Positions 17,222-24,870 of a stretch of DNA of 64,000 bases are shown here, in pieces; positions within the stretch are counted from its first letter, which is position 1; each line of letters opens with the position of its first letter. The DNA is from DAHVFK01 sp963755395 (lineage in GTDB: Bacteria > Pseudomonadota > Gammaproteobacteria > Burkholderiales > SG8-39). The notes below the pieces were generated by a model that was not told where the DNA came from, did no database searches, and saw nothing but the letters and a program-made list of their open reading frames with translations. The translations under genes and the position numbers were made by a program. The DNA is taken from NCBI GenBank assembly GCA_963755395.1, contig CAVWJJ010000001.1, positions 62,001-126,000 of the forward strand, read 5' to 3'.

Positions 17222-18550
17222 TTGGAACACGGCCTGCTGCTAGGGCTGCTGGGGCTCGTTGCCCTGGTGGGGCTGATCGCGATCCGGATCCCGATCGCGT
17301 ACTCGATGATTCTGGTCGGCGCGGCCGGCATGATGGTGCTCGGCGACCCGCTGATCTTCCTCGCCCAGCTCAAGAACCTGGCCTACTCGCAGTTCTCGAT
17401 CTACGACCTGTCGGTGCTGCCGATGTTCGTTCTGATGGGCAACATCTCGACCCGCGCCGGATTGAGCCGCGACCTTTTTCGAGCGGCCAATGCCTGGCTC
17501 GGCTGGATGCGCGGCGGCGTCGCGATGGCCGCCATCGCCGCCTGCGCCGGCTTCGGCGCCGTGTGCGGCTCGTCGCTCGCCACCGCCTCGACCATGGGGC
17601 AGGTCGCGCTGCCCGAGCTGCGCCGCTACCGCTACAGCCCGACGCTCGCGACCGGCACGCTCGCCGCGGGCGGGGTGCTCGGCATCCTGATCCCGCCCTC
17701 GGTCGTGCTGGTGGTGTACGCGATCGTGGTCGAGGCGAGCATCGTGCAGATGTTCATCGCCGCGTTCGTTCCAGGCGTGATCGCAGTGGTCTTCTTCCTC
17801 GTCACGATCGCGATCTACGTCCGGCTCAACCCGGAGGCCGGCCCGCCCGGCGACCGCGTCCCGCGCAAGGAGTTCATCGAGGCGACGCTGCGCGTCGGCC
17901 CGGTGGTGGCGATCTTCGGCATGGTGATCGGCGGCATCTACTTCGGCCTGTTCAACCCCACGCCCGCGGCCGCGATCGGGGTGTTCCTGGTCGCCGCGTT
18001 CGGGATCCTGCGCGGTTCGATACGCTGGCAGGGGATGAAGGTGGCGCTGCTCGACACCGCCAAGACGACCGGCATGATCTACCTGATCCTGCTCGGGGCC
18101 CAGATCCTGAACATCTTCATGGCGCGCGGCGGCGTGCCCCAGGCGGCGGCCGACATGATGCTGCACTCCGGCCTGTCGCCGATCATGATCCTGATCCTGC
18201 TGCTGATCGCGCTCATCTTCCTCGGCTGCCTGATGGACAGCCTGTCGATGATCCTGCTCACGATCCCGTTCTTCTGGCCGGTGATCTCGGGCCTGGACTT
18301 CGGCATGACCCAGGAGCACCTCAAGATCTGGTTCGGAATCCTGGCGCTGATCGTGGTCGAGCTCGGCCTGATCACGCCGCCGGTGGGCATGAACGTGTTC
18401 GTCATCAACGCCCTGGCGAAGGACGTGCCGATGAGCCAGACGTTCAAGGGCGTCATGCCGTTCTTCGTCGCGGAGCTGTTCCGCGTGGCCCTGATCGTCG
18501 CCTTCCCCGCGCTGTCGCTCTGGCTGCCGAAACTTATCGGTGGCGCCTGA
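17222..18550 (+). CDS. dctM: TRAP transporter large permease subunit (DctM family)
   Basis: A 442-residue inner-membrane secondary transporter driven by a sodium or proton gradient, with about 12 transmembrane segments. DctM motifs are MGNISTRAGLSRDLF, GFGAVCGSSLATASTMG, LGILIPPSVVLVVYA and GLITPPVGMNVFVINALA. The start is TTG 17222 with GAGGGAGAAA upstream. The 3' end overlaps, convergently, the last codons of the radical SAM/CBS fusion frame by 17 bp. That is unusual and reflects a recombination junction at about 18570. Confidence 0.93.
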   Translation: MEHGLLLGLLGLVALVGLIAIRIPIAYSMILVGAAGMMVLGDPLIFLAQLKNLAYSQFSIYDLSVLPMFVLMGNISTRAGLSRDLFRAANAWLGWMRGGVAMAAIAACAGFGAVCGSSLATASTMGQVALPELRRYRYSPTLATGTLAAGGVLGILIPPSVVLVVYAIVVEASIVQMFIAAFVPGVIAVVFFLVTIAIYVRLNPEAGPPGDRVPRKEFIEATLRVGPVVAIFGMVIGGIYFGLFNPTPAAAIGVFLVAAFGILRGSIRWQGMKVALLDTAKTTGMIYLILLGAQILNIFMARGGVPQAAADMMLHSGLSPIMILILLLIALIFLGCLMDSLSMILLTIPFFWPVISGLDFGMTQEHLKIWFGILALIVVELGLITPPVGMNVFVINALAKDVPMSQTFKGVMPFFVAELFRVALIVAFPALSLWLPKLIGGA

Positions 18551-20043
18551 ACTTCTTCGCCTGGCGCGGTCGCGCCATGCCTGCCATGACCTTGAACACG
18601 TCGGTCTCGATGATGATGCCGACCAGCTGCTTGCGCGCGTTGAGCACCGGCAGGCTGCCGATGTGCTTCTCGACCAGCATGCGCGCGGCGACGATCCCGG
18701 CGCCCCGCCTGCGTAACCCCCGGAGGCGGGAGATCGAGAAGAACTCGCCGCACTGGCCGCCCTCGAGCGCGGCGCGGCTGCTCGCGTGCTCGGCCTCGGC
18801 GCGCAGCGCCGCCTCGGGCCAGCCGAGGCAGGAGCGCATCTTGAGCGACACCGGGATCGTAGGCGATGCGGTACTCGGCCGGCGCGCGCACCATGAGCGC
18901 CGACGGCAGCACCACGCAGTGGTAGACGCGCAGCGCGCACGGCAGCGGCGCGCGCGCTCGAAGCTGGCGCGGAAGTTCTGCGGCGTGTCGCCCGGCAGCC
19001 CCATGATGATCTCGACCGCGACGTCGGCCACCCCGGTGAGCTGCTCGAGCGTCTCCTCGAAGCGCGCCTCGTCGTACGAGCGCTCGACGTGCGCCAGCAC
19101 CTCGTTGTCGAACGACTGCAGGCCTATGCCCACCAGCGCGCGGCCGACGGAGCCGAGAAAATCGATGTGCTCCCGCCGCACCTTGGCCGGATACACCTCG
19201 CAGATCAGGTGGCGCTCGCGGAAGAACCCTGTCTTGTCCGCCGCCTCGCGCAGGTTGCGAAAGGCGTTCTGGTTCAGGTTGAGCCCGGCGTCGACCTCGA
19301 GCGCCCCGCCCACGCCGTGGCGCGCCATGCCGGCGAACTCTGCGCACAGGTGGTCCGACCTCGCGCACGCGCCTGGGCGACTCGAGCGTGCCCCATTCGC
19401 AGAACGAGCAGGTGAAGGGACAGCCGCGGTAGGTCTGCAGCACCCCGAGCCCGCCGTGCGGGACCAGATCCATGCCGTAGGGCGACGGCAGATCGTTCAG
19501 GTCGCCCAGCGGCCGCGCCGGGGACTCCACCCATCCCTGGACCGCGGCCGGCAGCGCAAGCCCCGCAATCGCCGCCAGCGCCGCGGGACTGCGGTCGGCG
19601 AGCGCGACGATCTCGAGGAAGCTGTGCTCGCCCTCGTTGATCACCAGTGCGTCGATCCAGCGCCTGGCGCCGCGGAACGGCGCCTGCGCAAGCATGCTCG
19701 GGCGGGCCGAGGGACCGCCGAAAACGACCACGCGGCGCGGATCGTCCCGCTTCAGCGCCTCGGCGACCTCGACGAAGAACGGGAAAGACCACAGGTAGGC
19801 CGAGAAACCCACCACGTCGGGGTCGTAGGCGAGCACCTCGTCCGCGACCGCGTCGATCGAGCCCCCGACCAGATCCCACACCTTGAGCTCGAGCCCCGGC
19901 AGGCTCGCGGCGCGCAGCGTGGCCTCGACCATGCGCAGGCCGTGGTTGGAGATGAACTGCGGCATGGCGGGGTCGCGCTCCGGGTAGCGCGCAAGCAGCG
20001 CCACCCTGCGGCCGCCGCGCGGCGCTGTCGCGACGCTAGCCAC
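18534..20043 (-). CDS. Cobalamin-binding-type radical SAM protein, frameshifted, fused to a CBS-domain fragment
   Basis: Composite radical SAM protein, paralogous to the gene at 20036-21376. The start is GTG 20043, overlapping the upstream stop by 8 bp. The N-terminal Rossmann-like B12-binding domain (about 15-190) has VVGFSAYLWSFPFFVEVAEA and VVFGGPSARPSM. The Fe-S motif GCPFTCSFCEWG is C208-x3-C212-x2-C215. It continues with DAGLNLNQNAFRNL, VGIGLQSFD, IIMGLPGDTPQNF and YHCVVLPSALM. The frame changes near 19355 (+1), 18950 (-1) and 18870 (+1). The radical SAM reading ends at FFSISRLRGLRR. It then enters, without a stop, 120 bp of CBS-domain sequence (RMLVEKHIGSLPVLN) ending at 18534. Reaction unknown; methyl transfer is typical for such folds. 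Confidence 0.75.
18571..18690. repeat. 120-bp direct repeat, left copy (CBS-gene fragment)
   Basis: Matches 23183-23302 at 117 of 120 positions in direct orientation. It encodes the C-terminal half of a CBS motif (minus strand), but here without the upstream half or the native last codons. The left edge abuts the dctM 3' end and the right edge abuts the radical SAM 3' end. It encloses 4.5 kb with the right copy. Confidence 0.85.
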
Positions 20044-21376
20044 GCTCGCTCAGGCCCTCGAAGAAGCCGGAAAATGCCACCAGAAGTCGCCCGCCTTGCC
20101 GCCCGCGGCGCGGCGCCTCGTTCGTGATCCAGGCGTTTGTCTCCTGCAGCTGCTGCGCGCTCCAGCCCTTGCAGGAAGTCATGCGCAGCGTGACCGGGTC
20201 GTAGCAGACGTCCCATTCGGGCTTGGAGCGCGTCATCAGCGCGTCCGGCAGCACCAGGCAGTGATAGGCGCGCACGCTCGCAGGCAGCGTGCGCGCGTAC
20301 GCGAGCGTGCGGCGGAAGCCCTCGGGACTGTCGCCCGGCAGGCCGTAGATGATCTGCAGCTCGGCGCGCGCCAGGCCGCAGACCTGGCGCACGACGTTCT
20401 CGAAACGCCGTACGTCGAACGGGCGGTCGAGCCCCTTGAGCACCTCCGTGTCGATCGACTGCAGGCCGATGCCGAGGTAGGAGGCCTGCACCGACGACAG
20501 GAACTCGAGGTGTTCCTCGCGCACGTGCGAGGGATAGATCTCGCTCCAGAATTCCATCCGCCTGAGCAGTCCGGTGCGGTCGGCGGCCTCCTTGAGGTTG
20601 CGGAATGCGTGGTTGTTCAGGTTGAGGCCGGCGTCGACGAGGAAGATCGCCGGCACCCCGTGGCGCGCGAAGGCCTGCAGCTCGCGCTCGATATAGGCGG
20701 CGGAGAACACCGTCTTGGCGGCGTCGCTCGCGCCCCATTCGCAGAACGCGCAGGAAAACGGGCAGCCGCGGAACGTCTCCAGGTAGGCCACGTCGCCCTT
20801 GCCCATCAGGCCGAGCTGGTATGGCGACGGAATGTCGTCCAGGCGCGCGATCGCCGGCCGCGGCGCGGTCTTGCGCCAGCCGCCGGCAACCGGCAGGTCG
20901 AGCCCGGGCACGGTCTCCAATGCCGCGCGCGTCAGCTGCGGCAGGCGCGCGATGTCGCGGAATACGCTCTCGCCCTCGGTCGCCACCACCGCGTCGGCAT
21001 AGGTGTGAGTGTTCAGGTACAGCGGCAGCTCGAAAGCGGCGGTGCGCGCGGAGGGACCGCCGAATACGATCATGCAGTCCGGGCGCAGGCGCTTCACGCG
21101 GCGCGCCACCTCGACCAGACAGGGCATCGACCAGACGTAGATCGAGATGCCGATCAGGTCCGGCTCGAACGACAGGATCCCCGCCACGTAGGCCTCGACG
21201 TCGGGACGGCGCACGTCGATCAGCGCGAACTTCGTTCCCTGCTGTTCCGGGTCGGCCGCCACTGCCGCGAGGACGCGGCGCACCCCGTAGCTCGGCATCT
21301 CGACCGCGTGCTCGTTCGCGTCGGACGCCGGGGTCATGCACACGAATGCGATGCGCCTTGGGGCCGCGGATGCCAT
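20036..21376 (-). CDS. Cobalamin-binding-type radical SAM protein, intact
   Basis: A 446-residue protein, uninterrupted unlike its neighbours. The N-terminal B12-binding-like domain (about 5-190) has LIGISIYVWSMPCLVEVARR and MIVFGGPSART. The radical SAM core (about 195-400) has FRGCPFSCAFCEWG, giving C205-x3-C209-x2-C212 for the [4Fe-4S] cluster. It continues with IFLVDAGLNLNNHAFRN, YLGIGLQSID and LQIIYGLPGDSPEGF. The C-terminal extension has about 55 residues. It overlaps the paralogous gene at 20043 by 8 bp and lies 37 bp after the methyltransferase gene. Family members methylate or rearrange unactivated carbons, with peptides, hopanoids or antibiotic precursors as known substrates. No known subfamily motif was recognised, so the product is open. 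Confidence 0.85.
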   Translation of the reverse strand: MASAAPRRIAFVCMTPASDANEHAVEMPSYGVRRVLAAVAADPEQQGTKFALIDVRRPDVEAYVAGILSFEPDLIGISIYVWSMPCLVEVARRVKRLRPDCMIVFGGPSARTAAFELPLYLNTHTYADAVVATEGESVFRDIARLPQLTRAALETVPGLDLPVAGGWRKTAPRPAIARLDDIPSPYQLGLMGKGDVAYLETFRGCPFSCAFCEWGASDAAKTVFSAAYIERELQAFARHGVPAIFLVDAGLNLNNHAFRNLKEAADRTGLLRRMEFWSEIYPSHVREEHLEFLSSVQASYLGIGLQSIDTEVLKGLDRPFDVRRFENVVRQVCGLARAELQIIYGLPGDSPEGFRRTLAYARTLPASVRAYHCLVLPDALMTRSKPEWDVCYDPVTLRMTSCKGWSAQQLQETNAWITNEAPRRGRQGGRLLVAFSGFFEGLSERG

Positions 21377-21413
21377 CGAATACCGCCGGGGATAACGGGG
21401 GAGTCCGCCTATT

Positions 21414-22236
21414 CTACGCGGGCTTTTCGAAGCTCATATAGAGCACCCTGAGGTGGCCGCGCGGTGCAGCCGCGCAGCGCGAGCGCGGCGCGCAGCACCG
21501 GGTCGCCGGGATCTCTGTGTGTCTAGGCCCGCGGGCACGGTATAGAGGTGGCTGGGCAGCGTCTCGCGCGTGGCGTCGCGCGCGATGCCGCCGCGCAGCC
21601 GGCCGCCGCCGCAAGCGCAGCGTGGTCCGCGTCCTCGCTCCAGACGTCCGGCCAGGGGCCGTAGCCCTGCGCAACGCGGCGTCAATCGCGTCGCGGCGCC
21701 CGCAGGGCGCGCGCGGGCGCTCGAGCACGATGTCGGAGCACACCAGCGCGCCGCCGGGGCGCAGCACGCGCGCCGCCTCGCGGAAGAACGTGCGCCGCGA
21801 GGAGAAATGGAACATGGCCTCGACGCACAGCACGCGGTCGACGCTCGCCTCCGCGAGCGGCAGGCGGCAGGCGTGGGCGAGCGCCCATTCGAGGCGGTTG
21901 CGGCCGCGCGGCTCGAGCTGGCGGCAGATCGCGAGCTGGCGCGCGTCGACGTTCACGCCCAGCAGCGCATGCCGGCGTGCCGCTCGTTGACGCCTGCAGG
22001 GTGCCGCCGAAGCCGCAGCCCACGTCGAGCACGCGCTGGCCGTCGCCGAGCGCGGCCATGCCGAGCAGCGCCGCGTCCAGCCGCGCCTGCGCGCGGCGGA
22101 AATCCTCTGCGCCGAGCTCGTCCGGCCGCGGCGCGGCGTCCCAGTGCCCGAGGTGCACGTGGCGCCCGACCTCCCCGCGGCGGAACCCCTCGATGAGAAA
22201 ATCGAAGTAGCGCGGGACCGCGCGCGCGCCGCTCAT
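21414..22236 (-). CDS. Class I SAM-dependent methyltransferase, multiple frameshifts
   Basis: Composite of several frames, about 270 residues. ATG 22236 overlaps the stop of the oxygenase gene (ATGA). The first frame reads MSGARAVPRYFDFLIEGF and HVHLGHW to the SAM loop VLDVGCGFGGT (about 70-80). After -1 shifts near 22005 and 21960 the reading continues GVNVDARQLAICRQ, LPLAEASVDRVLCVEAMFHF and ARVLRPGGALVCSDIVLE. Further shifts below about 21700 give YGPWPDVWSEDADH, RETLPSHLYTV and finally VLYMSFEKPA. It resembles sarcosine/phosphoethanolamine-type or tocopherol-type small-molecule methyltransferases (VLDVGCGxGG, MFHF, RVLRPGG). Nearly every break is a missing base. A small-molecule C-, N- or O-methylation step in the cluster is inferred. 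Confidence 0.7.
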
Positions 22237-23111
22237 CCCCAGCAGTACATCGCTTCGCGTGCGCGGCTGAGCGCATGAAGCTGCACGCGGTCCAGCGCTT
22301 GTGCGCCCGCCCACCGGCGTGACGGTGCAGGTAGCGGCCGGAGTCGAGCACGATCATGCTGCCCGGCGGCAGACGGAAGCTGACCGAGTCGAGCGCTTTT
22401 GGATCCGGCCTGTCGGCGACGCGTCGACGTTGAGGAAGCGCGCGTCCTCCGGTTCGCAGCGCAGGTCGAACACCTCGAGCGCGCCGCCGGCGTCAGCGCG
22501 CGTGAACGCCAGCACGAACGAGACGATGTGCGGCTCCACCAGCGTGCGCAAATGCCGGTAGGAGGGCCGGAAGTTCTGCTCGTTGTCGAAGTGCGGCGGA
22601 ATGAAACCGCCTCCTCGTGCGCGCGCAGCGTGGTGAACATGTAGCGCTGGCCGGGCTGCGGGCCGGGCACGGCGACGAACGGCCGGCCGCGGTCGAGCGC
22701 GGCGAGCAGGCCCGCCACGCGCGCGACGAGCTCCTGGCCCGGCGGCAGCAGCAGCTCGAGCTGGCGGTTGAACAGCGCGCCTGGTCGAAGTAGCTGCCGG
22801 GGTCGAGCGGGGAAAGGTTGAGATTGACGCCGTAGAACCAGGAGCGGAACGCCTGGGGAACCCCGAGCGCAGGAAAGGCGGGTCGCGGCGCTCGAGCCGC
22901 CCGACCGTGGCCTCGAGCAGCTGCGGCGGATAGACGCCGTGCAGGATCACCGCCTGCAGCGTCCTGGCGCGCATCGTTCGAAGGCGTCGCCGTGCTCGCC
23001 TGCCTGCGAAGCGTCGATCTCGAGCAGTCGCAGGAAGCCGCCCAGCGTGCGCTCCGCGCCGGACGGGCCCGGATGCCATGCCTCGCTGCGCCTCGCCGCG
23101 TCCGCCTCCAC
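22233..23111 (-). CDS. Putative 2-oxoglutarate/Fe(II)-dependent oxygenase, multiple frameshifts
   Basis: Composite reading of about 290 residues from GTG 23111 (RBS GGAGGGG) to the TGA at 22233. Segments in order: RTLGGFLRLLEIDASQAGEH; AVILHGVYPPQLLEATVGRL; FRSWFYGVNLNLSPLDPGSY; FVAVPGPQPGQRYMFTTLRA; FIPPHFDNEQNFRPSY; VEPHIVSFVLAFTRADAGG; SMIVLDSGRYLHR; HKRWTACSFM; ending REAMYCWG. HFD fits the His-x-Asp metal pair and the later GRYLHR the distal His, with a following Arg, as in prolyl-4-hydroxylase-like enzymes. At least six -1 breaks separate the segments. It starts 49 bp after the CBS gene and is coupled to the methyltransferase. The substrate is unknown and the assignment rests on motif pattern only. 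Confidence 0.55.
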
Positions 23112-23160
23112 CGCCCCCTCCGGATTGCCGTGCCCGTCGGGGATGATACCGCCGGCGCGG

Positions 23161-23556
23161 CTAGGCGCTGCGCCGGTGGGGGCGCGCCATGCCCGCCATG
23201 ACCTTGAACACGTCGGTCTCGGTGATGATGCCGACCAGCTGCTTGCGCGAGTTGAGCACCGGCAGGCTGCCGATGTGCTTCTCGACCAGCATGCGCGCGG
23301 CGCTGCGCAGGGTCGACCGGTCGGATATGCACGCCACCGGCGCGCGCATGATCTCCTCCACCGGGACCTCCGCCGGACCGAAATTGGCCGCCGCGAGCAG
23401 CAGGTCGCGCTCGGCGACGATGCCCACCGCGCGCCCCGCCTCGACAAGGGGCGGGTGATGCACCTTGTGGTGGCGCATCAGGTCGAACGCGGCGTGGAAC
23501 TCGGTGCCGTGCCCGGCCGCCGTCACCGGCCGGCTCATGTAGTCGCGGACCAGCAC
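23161..23556 (-). CDS. CBS-domain-pair protein
   Basis: A 131-residue stand-alone Bateman module (two CBS motifs). The first is at about 5-60 (MSRPVTAAGHGTEFHAAFDL, HHPPLVEAGRAVGIVAERDL) and the second at about 70-125 (IMRAPVACISDRSTLRSAARML, GSLPVLNSRKQLVGIITETD). Such pairs bind adenosyl nucleotides. The start is GTG 23556, two bases beyond the sat stop (TAACGTG), so co-translation with sat is likely and an AMP/ATP/APS-related sensing role would fit. The last 120 bp before its final codons are duplicated at 18571-18690. Confidence 0.8.
   Translation of the reverse strand: MLVRDYMSRPVTAAGHGTEFHAAFDLMRHHKVHHPPLVEAGRAVGIVAERDLLLAAANFGPAEVPVEEIMRAPVACISDRSTLRSAARMLVEKHIGSLPVLNSRKQLVGIITETDVFKVMAGMARPHRRSA
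23183..23302. repeat. 120-bp direct repeat, right copy (inside the CBS gene)
   Basis: Direct repeat of 18571-18690 with three substitutions: one synonymous, one Ser/Ala and one Thr/Ile in the encoded CBS motif. This copy lies within an apparently complete gene, so it is the likely source or the retained original. Confidence 0.85.
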
Positions 23557-23557
23557 G

Positions 23558-24775
23558 TTAACGGGCGGAGTGACCTGCCAGCTTGACTTCGACCTTCTCG
23601 CTCGCGTCGAGCGAGGCGTAGTACTTGCGCAGCAGCTCGAGCACTTCCGGGCGGCTGAACTCGGCCGGCACCTCGGCACCCTCCGAGAGCCACTTGCGCA
23701 GCTTGGTGCCGGACACCAGCAGGCGGTCGGCGTCGGCGTGCGGGCAGGTGCGCGCCGAAGCCATGCCGCCGCACTTGTAGCACCAGAACGTCCAGTCGAT
23801 CTTCAGCGCCTGGGTCTCGAGCGCGTCCTTCGGGATCTGGTCGAAGATGTGGTGCGCGTCGAACGGGCCGTAGTAGCTGCCCACCCCCGCATGATCACGG
23901 CCGACGATCTGGTGCGAGCAGCCGTAGTTCTGCCGGAACAGGGCGTGCAGCAGCGCCTCGCGCGGCCCGGCGTAGCGCATGTCGAGCGGATAGCCCGCCT
24001 GCACCACCGTATTCGGGTGGAAGTACTTGTCCACCAGCACCGAGATCGCCTGCGTCCGCACGTCGGCCGGAATGTCGCCCGGCTTCAGGTTGCCGAGCAG
24101 CGAGTGCACCAGGACACCGTCACAGACCTCGATCGCGACCTTGGCCAGGTACTCGTGCGAGCGATGCATCGGGTTGCGCGTCTGGAAGGCCGCGATCTTG
24201 GACCAGCCCAGCCGCTCGAACTCGGCGCGCGTCTCGGCCGGCGTCATGAACAGCGCGCCGTAGTGCGCCTTGAAGCCGCCGTCGGAAAGCAGCTTGACGG
24301 GACCGGCGAAATTGACCTCGGCCTGCTGCATCACCATCTTCACGCCCGGGTGCTCGGCATCCGTCGTCTTGAACACCGACATGCATTCGTGCGCCTTGTC
24401 GATGCGGTACTTCTCGCTCACCCGCATCGTCGCCAGCAGCTCGCCGGAGTCCGGATCCGCGAGCGCGATCTCCGCCCCCGTCTTGATTCCGTCGGCGACG
24501 GCCTGGTCGACTGACAGCGTGATCGGGATCGGCCAGAACAGGCCGCTCGCCATGCGCATGCCGTCGCATACGCCTTCCCAGTCCGCGCGCGACATGAACC
24601 CATCGAGCGGAGTGAAGCCCCCGATGCCGAGCATGATCAGGTCGCCCTTCTCGCGCGAGCTGACGCGCACCTGCGGCAAGGCCCTGGCGCGCGCGCGCTC
24701 GGCGGCGAGCGCCTCGCCTGCGAGCATCAGCGGTTTGAGCGATCCTCCTCCGTGAGCCCTGACCAGGCCGGGCAT
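23558..24775 (-). CDS. sat: Sulfate adenylyltransferase (ATP sulfurylase), dissimilatory type
   Basis: A 405-residue homooligomeric ATP sulfurylase. In sulfur oxidisers it runs from APS plus pyrophosphate to ATP plus sulfate. The active-site motif is FQTRNPMHRSHEYLAK (about 192-207), followed by VHSLLGNLKPGDIP, MRYAGPREALLHALFRQNYG and GRDHAGVGSYYGPFDAHH. The C-terminal region has a CYKCGGMASARTCPH cysteine cluster, typical of the dissimilatory form. The start is ATG 24775 with an AAGGATA RBS; upstream in-frame sequence lacks homology. It lies head-to-head with chrB and is followed immediately by the CBS gene. Together with the sox genes it supports thiosulfate or sulfite oxidation; aprAB was not found here. 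Confidence 0.95.
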   Translation of the reverse strand: MPGLVRAHGGGSLKPLMLAGEALAAERARARALPQVRVSSREKGDLIMLGIGGFTPLDGFMSRADWEGVCDGMRMASGLFWPIPITLSVDQAVADGIKTGAEIALADPDSGELLATMRVSEKYRIDKAHECMSVFKTTDAEHPGVKMVMQQAEVNFAGPVKLLSDGGFKAHYGALFMTPAETRAEFERLGWSKIAAFQTRNPMHRSHEYLAKVAIEVCDGVLVHSLLGNLKPGDIPADVRTQAISVLVDKYFHPNTVVQAGYPLDMRYAGPREALLHALFRQNYGCSHQIVGRDHAGVGSYYGPFDAHHIFDQIPKDALETQALKIDWTFWCYKCGGMASARTCPHADADRLLVSGTKLRKWLSEGAEVPAEFSRPEVLELLRKYYASLDASEKVEVKLAGHSAR

Positions 24776-24870
24776 AGGGATATCCTTCGAGTTGGTGATC
24801 CAGTATTCTGCAGTCCGCCGTTCGGCGGCAAGGCCTATGTTTTGATTTTGCGATAAGCGCCCCTGATTCG

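Noticed and set aside
18534..20043. Interpretation of the first radical SAM gene as a natural radical SAM-CBS two-domain protein
   Set aside because: Only half of a CBS motif is present, and it is 117/120 identical to part of a nearby CBS gene, so a recent recombination scar fits better than an evolved fusion.
20096..21451. Long plus-strand open frame opposite the intact radical SAM gene
   Set aside because: Antisense shadow; the minus-strand frame has the Fe-S motif and full-length homology pattern.
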